This document shows positions 1 through 6,752 of a DNA stretch of 13,806 nt, in pieces. Origin of the DNA: an uncultured Lachnospiraceae bacterium (GTDB lineage: Bacteria; Bacillota; Clostridia; Lachnospirales; Lachnospiraceae); NCBI GenBank assembly GCA_900557385.1, contig USSP01000017.1, forward strand, positions 1 through 13,806, given 5' to 3'. The translations under genes were made by a program, and so were the position numbers. The stretch's first letter is position 1. Each line of letters starts with the position of its first letter. Under the pieces are notes generated by a model. It worked only from the letters and a program-made list of their open reading frames with translations, was not told the origin of the DNA and did no database searches.

Positions 1-676
1 CCTTCAATTCTTTCTGTTCTCTTACCGCTTTTACAAAGCGGCTGATTTTCTCTCTGTCTTTTCCTGCAAAACTGCCGTCTGCTGTACTGTCTGCCTCTAC
101 TCCGCTGGACACATCCACGACATCAGGATGTACCATCCGGATGGCTTCCGCCACATTATCCGGGGTCAGCCCTCCTGCCAGAAAAAGCTTTATTTCCAGT
201 GGCAAAGCGATTTCCGCCAGCCACTTCCAGTCAAAGGCTTTTCCGCTCCCAGGTCTTGCAGCATCGTAAAGTCTTGCCACCACGCAGTTATCTGTGTTGA
301 CCGTTTCGGTCATTTGTTCATTTGTAACTACCTGAACTGCCCGGATCACCGGAAGTTTTACCTGTTTCCACAGTTCCGGTTCTATTCTCCCATGAAGCTG
401 TAGGAAATCAAATCCCAGTTCTTCTGCCAGCTTCATCTGTTCTCTCGTGGGTGATACCATAACTGCCACCGTCTGGATGACTCTGCCTAAGATTTTTTCC
501 TGCTCCTTTAAGTACACCAGTAATTCGGCTGCTCGTTCCGGTTCCAGATTCCGCTTACTTTGGGGGCAGAAGAGCACCATGCCCAGATACTCCACCTGTT
601 CCTCTAACAGCCAGTCGATTTCCTGTTCTCTGGTAATTCCACAGATTTTAATCTGTATGCTGTCCTGTGTTCTCAT
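1..676 (-). CDS. trpF: Phosphoribosylanthranilate isomerase TrpF (3' end runs off the window)
   Basis: Catalyses the Amadori rearrangement of N-(5'-phosphoribosyl)anthranilate to CdRP in cytoplasmic tryptophan synthesis. My own translation of the minus strand from the ATG at 674-676 gives 225 codons open to the window edge. It has the N-terminal KICGIT motif with the general-base Cys12, the LQLHG strand at about 92-96, the general-acid Asp138 in RLYDAARPGSGKAFDW, the phosphate-binding LAGGLTPDNV at about 167-175, and VDVSSGVE at about 187-194. All landmarks of a roughly 200-225 residue TrpF are present, so only the extreme C-terminus and stop codon should be missing. The start overlaps the trpC stop in an ATGA, which implies translational coupling. 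A weak GGAAG lies just upstream. The family assignment is very secure. Confidence 0.95.
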   Translation of the reverse strand, partial: MRTQDSIQIKICGITREQEIDWLLEEQVEYLGMVLFCPQSKRNLEPERAAELLVYLKEQEKILGRVIQTVAVMVSPTREQMKLAEELGFDFLQLHGRIEPELWKQVKLPVIRAVQVVTNEQMTETVNTDNCVVARLYDAARPGSGKAFDWKWLAEIALPLEIKLFLAGGLTPDNVAEAIRMVHPDVVDVSSGVEADSTADGSFAGKDREKISRFVKAVREQKELK

Positions 677-1446
677 AACTTCTTCCACTCTTTGGCAAGT
701 GCCATGGGTTCCGGTGCTTCCATCAGAACGGTTCCCATGAGAATACCATCTGCCCCACACTGTTTCACAAAGCTTACATCCTCCCCGGTGAGAAGTCCGC
801 TCTCAGAAATCAGCAGTGTTTCCTCTTCCATCAGCTCTGCCAGCTTTTTCGTGGTATTTAAATCAATGGTAAAGTCCTTCAGGTTCCGGTTATTGACACC
901 GATGATCTTCGCATCCAGTCCCAGTGCCCGCTTCATTTCCTGCTCATCGTGTACTTCCAGAAGGACATCCATCCCTAAGTCGTATGCCAGCTCATAAAAC
1001 AAAGAAAGCTCCCTGTCATTTAAAATGGCGGCAATCAAAAGAACACAATCCGCACCGATCACCTTCGCTTCAAAAATCTGGTAGGGGTCAAGGATGAAAT
1101 CCTTGCGGATCATAGGAAGGGGCGTCATCTGTCGAATCTGTTTAAAGTAGTCCACACTTCCCCGGAAGTGATCCTGCTCTGTGAGACAGGAAATCGCATC
1201 TACCGATTGATTATATTGTGTGATTCTCTCTTCCAGAGAAATTTTATCTGCCATCGTACCATGGCTGGGAGAGGCATTTTTAAATTCCCCGATTATGGAA
1301 AGTCCGGGCTTTTTCATTGCCTCATAAAAGGAAATGCTCTCCCGTTGGCAGGCTACCGCAAGCTGTTTCATGGCTCCCTCTGAGATTTCTGCCTTTGCTT
1401 CATCCAACCGCTTTCTTTTATCTGCTACAATCTCATCCAAAATCAT
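673..1446 (-). CDS. trpC: Indole-3-glycerol phosphate synthase TrpC
   Basis: Closes the ring of CdRP to form indole-3-glycerol phosphate, with loss of CO2 and water, in the cytoplasm. The 257 residues match a full-length, monofunctional TrpC. Visible active-site blocks are Glu54/Lys56 in GEFKNASPS, Lys115 in RKDFILDPYQI, Glu164 in LLEVH, the VNNRNL block at 184-189, and SESG at 214-217 near the phosphate site. There is no TrpF fusion (trpF is the next separate gene). The ATG at 1444-1446 is preceded by AGAAAGGA, and the gap to the trpG stop is 20 nt. In many Firmicutes trpD sits exactly at this junction; here it is missing. The 3' end overlaps the trpF start by 4 nt (ATGA). Confidence 0.97.
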   Translation of the reverse strand: MILDEIVADKRKRLDEAKAEISEGAMKQLAVACQRESISFYEAMKKPGLSIIGEFKNASPSHGTMADKISLEERITQYNQSVDAISCLTEQDHFRGSVDYFKQIRQMTPLPMIRKDFILDPYQIFEAKVIGADCVLLIAAILNDRELSLFYELAYDLGMDVLLEVHDEQEMKRALGLDAKIIGVNNRNLKDFTIDLNTTKKLAELMEEETLLISESGLLTGEDVSFVKQCGADGILMGTVLMEAPEPMALAKEWKKL

Positions 1447-1466
1447 CTGATCTACGATTCCTTTCT

Positions 1467-2036
1467 CTATACATTTCCATTGACAAAATTCTCTATCATC
1501 CGCTTGCCATGCTCCGTGTAAATGGATTCGGGATGAAACTGTAAGCCAATGACCGGATACTCTTGATGGCGCATCGCCATAATTTCTCCATCTTCTGTTC
1601 TGGCAAATACCTCCAGGCAGGCAGGAAGTCCTTCCTCCTGTACCGCCAGGGAATGATACCTTGCCACCTTAATCCCATCCGGGATTCCCTGGAAAATACT
1701 GCTGCCATCGTGGTGAATCCGGCTCTGCTTGCCATGATAAAGGCTTTTGGCATAAGTAACCTTTGCCCCAAAGGCAGCGCCAATACTCTGATGTCCCAAA
1801 CAAATTCCAAGAATCGGCTTCTTGTCATAAAAATACTTCACCACATCCATACAGATTCCTGCCTCTGCCGGACTTTTCGGTCCCGGAGAAAGGACGATAC
1901 TTTCCGGATTGCAGGCTTCAATCTCTTCCAGCGTGATCTCGTCATTTCTTGCCACCTTGATATCCGGGGTGAAGATTCCAAAATACTGCACCAGGTTATA
2001 CGTAAAAGAATCATAGTTATCAATCATGAGAATCAT
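1467..2036 (-). CDS. trpG: Anthranilate synthase glutamine amidotransferase subunit TrpG
   Basis: Hydrolyses glutamine and channels ammonia to TrpE for anthranilate synthesis. This is a 189-residue class I glutamine amidotransferase with the N-terminal LMIDNYDSFTYNLVQ block, oxyanion-region SPGPKSP at 50-56, nucleophile Cys79 in GICLGHQ, and the His168/Glu170 pair in LQFHPES. The length equals a stand-alone subunit, so it is not the TrpG-TrpD fusion found in some bacteria. The ATG overlaps the trpE stop by 4 nt and is preceded by a strong GGAGG inside trpE, which suggests stoichiometric coupling. The same fold serves as PabA in folate synthesis, and a dual role cannot be excluded from sequence. 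The trpC/trpF context and Trp T-box make anthranilate synthase the primary role. Confidence 0.95.
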   Translation of the reverse strand: MILMIDNYDSFTYNLVQYFGIFTPDIKVARNDEITLEEIEACNPESIVLSPGPKSPAEAGICMDVVKYFYDKKPILGICLGHQSIGAAFGAKVTYAKSLYHGKQSRIHHDGSSIFQGIPDGIKVARYHSLAVQEEGLPACLEVFARTEDGEIMAMRHQEYPVIGLQFHPESIYTEHGKRMIENFVNGNV

Positions 2037-3469
2037 AAGTTTTCCTCCGTTACCAATGTCTTTGCCAGTGCCATCACCTTGTTACAGCACTCTTCGTATT
2101 CCTTCTCTCCCACAGAATCTGCCACGATTCCGGCACCTGCCTGTAAATAAACCCTGTCACCTTTCTTAATCATGGTGCGGATGGTGATGCAGAAATCCAT
2201 ATTGCCGTTAAAGCCTAAATAACCGGTGGCTCCGCCGTAGAGCCCTCTCCGCACCGTTTCCAGCTCGTCAATGATTTCCATGGCCCGGATTTTCGGTGCG
2301 CCGCTTAAGGTTCCTGCCGGCAGAAAGGATGATACCAGATCCAAGGGATGGCGCTCTCCCTGTTTTCTGCCCTCCACCAGGGATACAATGTGCATCACGT
2401 GGGAATAATTTTGTACCTGCATGAACTGCGTCACTTTCACGGAGCCAAACTCTGCTACCCGCCCCATGTCATTTCTTGCCAAATCCACCAGCATGACATG
2501 TTCTGCACGCTCCTTTTCATCCTGGAGCAAATCATCCCGGAGCAGTGTGTCCTCCTGGGCATCCTTTCCCCGTTTTCTGGTTCCGGCAATGGGACAGGTG
2601 CTGATGTGTCCCTCTGTTTCCTTCACGATCATCTCCGGGCTGGATCCGATGATCTCAAATTCTCCGAAGTTGAAATAGTATAAATAGGGAGAGGGGTTTA
2701 GTTCCCGTAACTCTTTATAAAGGGTCAGCCCATCCTGTTTCGTTTCAATCGTCCATCTCTGGGAAAGCACCGTCTGGAAAATGTGTCCCTCCCGGATGTA
2801 ATGCTTGATTTTCTCCACCTTGGCACTGTACTGCTCACAGTCATCGGTTTTATGAACGATCTTTCCGTCGTGGACAAATTTGTTTATTTCTTTCTGGAAT
2901 GCCGTCTGCTTCGCCCGGACTTCTTCAATTAGAGCGGCTGCCTTTGCCTCGCCTCTTTTTCTTCCCTCCGGGGTATCTTCTTCCAGCACCACTCCCGTCA
3001 TGGTCTCTGCCAGATGGTCGATGACGATGAATTCCTTGGTGTAGAAAAGCTGAATGGTTTCGATTCCGATTTCATCCGGGTTCTCATCCGGCAGCTTTTC
3101 GCTATACCGCACGAAGTCATATCCCAGGCTTCCGATGAGACCTCCCATCATTCGCATCTCGCCCTCATCTTTTTCTACTTGAAAGCTATCATAATATTCC
3201 TTCAGCCGTTCCAACGGATTCCCTTCATAAATTTCCTCGGTACCGTCCTTTTTCACAATCACCAGGGCATTTCCTCTGGAGGTAATGTACTCTTCCGGGT
3301 CTATTCCAAAAAAGGAATACCGGTCATAGTTTTTGTCATAACTTTCCAGAAGAAAGCACTTACGAATACTTCCATCCTCTTTTCTTGCCAGACCTTCAAA
3401 AAGGGAAATCGCGGTTTCCTGTACAATGCTTACGGTTTTCTTGTAAACTCTCAATTTTCTCTGTTCCAT
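2033..3469 (-). CDS. trpE: Anthranilate synthase component I TrpE
   Basis: Converts chorismate plus ammonia (from TrpG) to anthranilate, the committed step of tryptophan synthesis. The 478 residues fit a full-length component I. The N-terminal domain has LLES at 40-43, and LNPSPY lies at 257-262; both correspond to the tryptophan feedback-binding region of known TrpE, so allosteric inhibition is probably retained (inference). Chorismate-domain blocks are CPIAGTRKRG (292-301), LVDLARNDMGR (327-337), PAGTLSGAPK (384-393), GGATGYLGFNG (412-422) and QAGAGIVADS (443-452). The ATG at 3467-3469 follows AAGGAG with 7-nt spacing. It is the first gene after the T-box leader and ends in a 4-nt overlap with trpG. 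PabB is the alternative paralogue but does not fit the context. Confidence 0.97.
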   Translation of the reverse strand: MEQRKLRVYKKTVSIVQETAISLFEGLARKEDGSIRKCFLLESYDKNYDRYSFFGIDPEEYITSRGNALVIVKKDGTEEIYEGNPLERLKEYYDSFQVEKDEGEMRMMGGLIGSLGYDFVRYSEKLPDENPDEIGIETIQLFYTKEFIVIDHLAETMTGVVLEEDTPEGRKRGEAKAAALIEEVRAKQTAFQKEINKFVHDGKIVHKTDDCEQYSAKVEKIKHYIREGHIFQTVLSQRWTIETKQDGLTLYKELRELNPSPYLYYFNFGEFEIIGSSPEMIVKETEGHISTCPIAGTRKRGKDAQEDTLLRDDLLQDEKERAEHVMLVDLARNDMGRVAEFGSVKVTQFMQVQNYSHVMHIVSLVEGRKQGERHPLDLVSSFLPAGTLSGAPKIRAMEIIDELETVRRGLYGGATGYLGFNGNMDFCITIRTMIKKGDRVYLQAGAGIVADSVGEKEYEECCNKVMALAKTLVTEENL

Positions 3470-3518
3470 TATTTTCTCCTTTTTCCGTTGGGTCTCGTTA
3501 TAGGAAAGGAATCCAAAT

Positions 3519-3561
3519 AAAAAAGTCCCTTATCGAAATTTTCTCAATCTCGATAAGGGAC
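3519..3561 (-). terminator. T-box regulated terminator upstream of trpE
   Basis: The stem has GTCCCTTATCGA (3550-3561) pairing with TCGATAAGGGAC (3525-3536), followed by six U at 3519-3524. The 5' arm's GTCCCT is the segment that the T-box sequence (AGGG...) captures to form the antiterminator, so this is the switch's decision point. It lies about 50 nt before the trpE start codon. Confidence 0.93.
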
Positions 3562-3606
3562 GTATTCTACGTGGTGCCACCCTTTTTCTCAATCTGCCCT
3601 GGCTCC

Positions 3607-3624
3607 GGATTCCTTCCGGAATCC
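3607..3624 (-). other. Stable GNRA-capped hairpin in the T-box linker
   Basis: GGATTCC (3618-3624) pairs with GGAATCC (3607-3613) around a GGAA tetraloop, a GNRA-type cap. It lies between the extra terminator and the T-box sequence and has no U-tract of its own. A second GGATTCC at 3507-3513, just past the regulated terminator, could pair with the same GGAATCC. This allows an alternative fold, but I have no evidence that it is used. Confidence 0.5.
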
Positions 3625-3633
3625 ATCTTTCTG

Positions 3634-3673
3634 AAAACAAAAAGGCGGTTATCTCCAATCGGAAATAACCGCC
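3634..3673 (-). terminator. Extra intrinsic terminator-like hairpin inside the T-box leader
   Basis: GGCGGTTATTTCC (3661-3673) pairs with GGAGATAACCGCC (3644-3656) over 13 bp with a single G-U pair and a GATT loop. A U-rich tract of the form UUUUUGUUUU follows (3634-3643). It sits between stem III and the T-box sequence, upstream of the normal antiterminator, so it is not the canonical T-box terminator. By shape it is a full Rho-independent terminator on the minus strand; whether it terminates or only pauses polymerase is unknown. Confidence 0.7.
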
Positions 3674-3887
3674 ACCAATTCAAATTGACTCATGCTGGAT
3701 ACTAACATATCCGCTCCCTGTAACGTAAGGATCACGGCGAAAGCTACTAACCGAAGTGTTCACCCTGCATCTCACAAACCCATTCGCGCATGCACTTCAT
3801 ACTGAATCTCACCAACATCAGCTCTCTGGAATGTCACACATACGTTACTCTTTTTGCTCAACGATTTTTCTGTATTTAACTGGTTGC

Positions 3888-3916
3888 AGTATAGCATTTC
3901 TCTGCGGGAAATGCAA
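3888..3916 (-). promoter_or_regulatory. Sigma-A promoter of the trp operon
   Basis: The -35 TTGCAT (3911-3916), a 17-bp spacer and the -10 TATACT (3888-3893) lie directly upstream of the T-box leader. Transcription should start near 3881, just before the kink-turn of stem I. The promoter begins 41 nt past the stop of the DUF3048 gene. Confidence 0.8.
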
Positions 3917-3956
3917 GCACAAATTTTTAAAACCCGTGCTTTAAAATCCGCGCTCT

Positions 3957-5045
3957 TTATTTAATAATCGCACTTCTTCCTGCCTGTGCCACTGCAATGT
4001 AGGTTTTACCTTCATTCATCTGGATCTCATTACCGAAATCATCATAGTAATGGGTTACTTCGTAATCGGAATTCTTTGCCCAGGTGATGTGGATTGCCTT
4101 ACCCTTGGTGATATAGTAACCGTCCATGGTGTTATCACAATTTAAGAAGGTCAGGTACTTGGTTCCGTTCAAAGCAGCCCACTGGGTATTCTGGATGATA
4201 ATGTTGGCAAATTTCAACTGCTGTCCGTTCAATCCGTCCACCTGTGCTTTGCCGTGAATCGTTTTGTAATAAACACCTTCCTGTGCGTTGTAGGTAAATG
4301 CACTCTTGGTATAGGTAAAAATCTTGGACAAATCAACCGAATTTGCAGTCATTGCTGCTGCCCCGTACTGCTCCAGCGTATTTACGCCCTGCGCAAACTG
4401 GAAATGCTTTGCATTGTAATATTCCGGACGAATCGCCAGATTATAGCCCAGTTCTGCAGATGCTTTAATAATGCCCTCCGAACTGATATAGGCATTGTGA
4501 GGAGCCTTGCGGTCTGCCGTACGGAAGAAATAACCGGATCCGGGTGCACTGCCACCGGTTCCATACTCTTTCGTTCCGGACAGATTGTTGATATCCGGTG
4601 CTGTGATGCGGTACATCATATAAAAGACACCTCCGAAGTGGATCAGAATAGGATCCCACTCCGTTGCTTCCGGTATGTAATATAAACGACAGCTACGGAT
4701 ATTTCCGATTTTGGGAAGTCCCACCCAGTTATCAATCACTGCCATCTGGCGGGAGATTTCTCCCTCTTCCATAATTTCATATAAAACTTTTGCATTGCTG
4801 ATACCAAAGGAAGGCTGTGCCTTCTTATCCGTAGGCATCATAATTGCAATGGGACGGATCCCTGCCTGTTCCTTGGTCACCCATTCATTGGTGTAAACGC
4901 TGCGCACATACTCCACGCCGTCAATGACTGTCGTTTCTCCTGCATCGTCCAAAGTATCAGCCTTCGCCGTACCGGGAGCAAAAACACCTGCCACCAGCAC
5001 AGCACTGAGTACTAAGGAAAGAATTTTTGTTGCTGCTTTTTTCAT
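3957..5045 (-). CDS. Secreted DUF3048 (YerB-like) protein
   Basis: Function unknown; the family is typified by Bacillus YerB, an extracytoplasmic lipoprotein. From the ATG at 5043-5045 the protein is 362 residues with a clear signal peptide (KK at the N-terminus, a hydrophobic core at about 8-23, and a likely AKA/D cut near residue 29). There is no lipobox Cys, so it should be released or wall-associated rather than a lipoprotein. The DUF3048 block runs from about 64: RPIAIMMPTD, FGISNAKVLYEIMEEGEISR, LPKIGNIRSCRLYYIP and ILIHFGGV. The frame stays open upstream to 5108, but that stretch overlaps the lysozyme gene and would bury the signal peptide. The chosen ATG follows a GGGAAAGG. It lies 31 nt after the GH25 gene with no terminator between, so cotranscription is likely. 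Confidence 0.88.
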   Translation of the reverse strand: MKKAATKILSLVLSAVLVAGVFAPGTAKADTLDDAGETTVIDGVEYVRSVYTNEWVTKEQAGIRPIAIMMPTDKKAQPSFGISNAKVLYEIMEEGEISRQMAVIDNWVGLPKIGNIRSCRLYYIPEATEWDPILIHFGGVFYMMYRITAPDINNLSGTKEYGTGGSAPGSGYFFRTADRKAPHNAYISSEGIIKASAELGYNLAIRPEYYNAKHFQFAQGVNTLEQYGAAAMTANSVDLSKIFTYTKSAFTYNAQEGVYYKTIHGKAQVDGLNGQQLKFANIIIQNTQWAALNGTKYLTFLNCDNTMDGYYITKGKAIHITWAKNSDYEVTHYYDDFGNEIQMNEGKTYIAVAQAGRSAIIK

Positions 5046-5076
5046 AATGATAATCGCCTTTCCCTCATAATAATTT

Positions 5077-6642
5077 TTAGCCGAAGAAGATAACTTTTCC
5101 GGTTTCATCTGTCACGATTGTTCCGTTATCCGTAGGCAGGAAGGTATTCACCTGTAAGGTTCCCACTGCATCAAAGAGATACTGTGCCGCTCCGATGGTC
5201 GTCAGACCGGTAACCATGTGTCCATCCTCCGCAAAGTAAGAAACGCCGATTCCGTTGGTTCCAAAGGTATTCTTCACCATCGCTCCGCCTGCTGCCGGGT
5301 CAAAGAAGAACTTCACACCGCCGATATCCACCAGTCCGGTCTGGAGTCTGCCTGCTCCATCGAAGTAATAGGTATTGTCACCGATGACCTGTAAGCCGGT
5401 AAGCTTATTACCCAGTTTCAAATCCGTATAGTAAATACCATCTTTCTCCGTGGTTACCCAGCCTTTGACCATAGCACCTGTAGTCGGATCATAGTAGAAG
5501 GACTGACCATTGATGTCTCCCCAGCCGGTCTGCATCAGACCACTTGCATTAAAGAAATAGCTGTTGCCGCCAAACTCTACCGCACCAATGCTCATGGCTC
5601 CTGTGGTCAGATCAAAGAAGAAGGTTCCGCCCGGTGTAGGCAGCCAGCCTCTTACCATGGCTCCTGTGGTGGGGTCATAGTAGAAATTGTAGCCACCCAA
5701 TGTTACCCAGCCGGTGGTGAGTCTGCCTATTTCATCAAAATAGAAATCCACACCGCCTACTTTATTTTGTCCCACAAGGGCATGTCCGTCATTTTCCAGA
5801 TAATAACTGCCGGTCTCATCGCTAAACCATCCAAACTGCATATGTCCCAGGGCATCCATGTGATAACGGAGTCCGCCTACATTAATCCAGCCGGTCTGCA
5901 TTTTCCAATTTTGATAATAACGGATGTAATTATAATGATTCACGAATCCTTCCGGCACAATCTGCTGGAAATAATCCTTATACAGATAGTCAATATCCAC
6001 ATTTCCGGCTACCCCCGGTACAGAACCGGTCTGGGAAGCCTGCCATACACAGATGGCTCCCGGATAGTCACACTGGGTACTGTACTGTGCCACCCATTTG
6101 TCGTAGGGAACATCTCCCAGACGATTCAGATACCAATTTTTACCGGCATAAACCATGGGATGATAGCCCGCTGCATCAATCATGGAACAAAATGTTGCCA
6201 CAATCTGTTGCTGCTGCGCTGTCGTCAGACTCTTATGTACATTATCCTCAATATCAAAGGCTACCGGAAAAGTGACACTGTAATTCTGCAATACTGCCAG
6301 TACAAATGCTGCCTCTGCTGCTGCCTCCTCCGGTGTCGTCGCATAAGAATAAATATAAACACCGGTACGGATACCGCACATCTGTGCCGCTTTCATATTA
6401 TAGTCAAAGTAGGGATCAATACCACTGTAGCTGCTCCCCACCTTGATAAATGCAAAGTTAACACCGGATGCTGCAACCTGCGCCCAATTCACTGCGCCCT
6501 GCCATTTAGACACATCGATCCCCATACCAATGGCACTTCCTGCGTTCACCGCTGCCTCTGCCGTGGAAGCCGGGGTAAACGCCATCACTGCCGCCAGCGC
6601 CACTGCCGTCAGGGTTTTTGTAAGTTTCTTTCCTAAAATCAT
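5077..6642 (-). CDS. Secreted GH25 lysozyme (N-acetylmuramidase) with C-terminal wall-binding repeats
   Basis: Predicted to cleave the MurNAc-GlcNAc bond of peptidoglycan outside the cell. From the ATG at 6640-6642 it has 521 residues: a signal peptide (1 to about 31, STAEA/AV), a GH25 domain (about 38-225) and an array of about 12 aromatic repeats of roughly 20 residues (about 250-521). GH25 landmarks are GIDVSKWQG with Asp43, FDIED with the catalytic pair Asp130/Glu132, WVAQYS, and NVDIDYLY near 214-221. The repeats follow the GW...GG..YYFD..G.M..G pattern of choline/glucan-binding (CW_binding_1-like) modules; two nearly identical copies contain YYDPTTGAMV. I chose this start because AGAGGAG lies 8 nt upstream and a TATAAT box sits between it and the farther in-frame ATG at 6705, which lacks an RBS. 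The repeat ligand is not predictable. Confidence 0.93.
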   Translation of the reverse strand: MILGKKLTKTLTAVALAAVMAFTPASTAEAAVNAGSAIGMGIDVSKWQGAVNWAQVAASGVNFAFIKVGSSYSGIDPYFDYNMKAAQMCGIRTGVYIYSYATTPEEAAAEAAFVLAVLQNYSVTFPVAFDIEDNVHKSLTTAQQQQIVATFCSMIDAAGYHPMVYAGKNWYLNRLGDVPYDKWVAQYSTQCDYPGAICVWQASQTGSVPGVAGNVDIDYLYKDYFQQIVPEGFVNHYNYIRYYQNWKMQTGWINVGGLRYHMDALGHMQFGWFSDETGSYYLENDGHALVGQNKVGGVDFYFDEIGRLTTGWVTLGGYNFYYDPTTGAMVRGWLPTPGGTFFFDLTTGAMSIGAVEFGGNSYFFNASGLMQTGWGDINGQSFYYDPTTGAMVKGWVTTEKDGIYYTDLKLGNKLTGLQVIGDNTYYFDGAGRLQTGLVDIGGVKFFFDPAAGGAMVKNTFGTNGIGVSYFAEDGHMVTGLTTIGAAQYLFDAVGTLQVNTFLPTDNGTIVTDETGKVIFFG

Positions 6643-6681
6643 TCGTAATACTCCTCTATGTTCTTTCGTCACATCTTTGTT

Positions 6682-6687
6682 ATTATA
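6682..6687 (-). promoter_or_regulatory. Probable -10 box of the GH25-DUF3048 unit
   Basis: A perfect TATAAT lies 40 nt before the chosen lysozyme start. I find no good -35 at 16-18 bp, so the promoter may be weak or activator-dependent. The gap between the ATPase stop and the lysozyme start (6643-6752) shows no convincing terminator, so read-through from the ATPase is also possible. Confidence 0.45.
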
Positions 6688-6752
6688 GCGAATAATTTCC
6701 TGCATTTCTACCCGAAACCGGAAATTACCAGCAAGATTGTCCTTAAGTTTTT

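Larger units (their letters stand above)
3519..3863 (-). promoter_or_regulatory. tRNA(Trp)-sensing T-box riboswitch leader of trpEGCF
   Basis: This explains almost all of the 487-nt gap upstream of trpE. In transcript order I see: a kink-turn (CGT-TGAG-CAAA at 3851-3863 facing TTTG-TGAG-ATG at 3768-3778), a specifier loop with GAA-UGG-G (UGG codon for Trp at 3780-3782), the stem I distal elements AGAGAG (3822-3827) and GGUG (3810-3813), the stem II-region CGTTACAG (3718-3725), a stem III hairpin (3697-3712), the conserved T-box AGGGTGGCACCACG (3570-3583) and the terminator (3519-3561). In the family, uncharged tRNA(Trp) pairs with the specifier and T-box and stabilises the antiterminator. The linker between stem III and the T-box is unusually long and holds two more hairpins, listed separately. 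Confidence 0.93.

Noticed and set aside
1467..3469. The pair at this site as pabB/pabA (folate) rather than trpE/trpG.
   Set aside because: The UGG T-box, retained LLES and NPSPY feedback-site motifs, and downstream trpC/trpF all point to tryptophan synthesis.
3916..3940. Hairpin AGCAC...GTGCT after the DUF3048 gene as a terminator.
   Set aside because: The stem is weak (several G-U and A-U pairs), no U-tract follows, and it overlaps the -35 of the trp promoter.
5046..5108. A 21-residue upstream extension of the DUF3048 protein.
   Set aside because: It overlaps the lysozyme gene end and pushes the signal peptide inside the protein, while the ATG at 5045 has its own RBS.
5767..6636. A long open frame (289 codons) on the plus strand opposite the lysozyme gene.
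   Set aside because: It is antisense to a gene with clear GH25 motifs, has an odd Cys/His/Ile-rich composition, no RBS and no recognisable domain. It is a shadow of the coding strand. The same applies to the other plus-strand frames across the window.
6643..6705. A 21-residue upstream extension of the GH25 lysozyme.
   Set aside because: The ATG at 6705 has no RBS and lies upstream of the TATAAT box at 6682-6687. The ATG at 6642 has a strong RBS and starts directly with the signal peptide.
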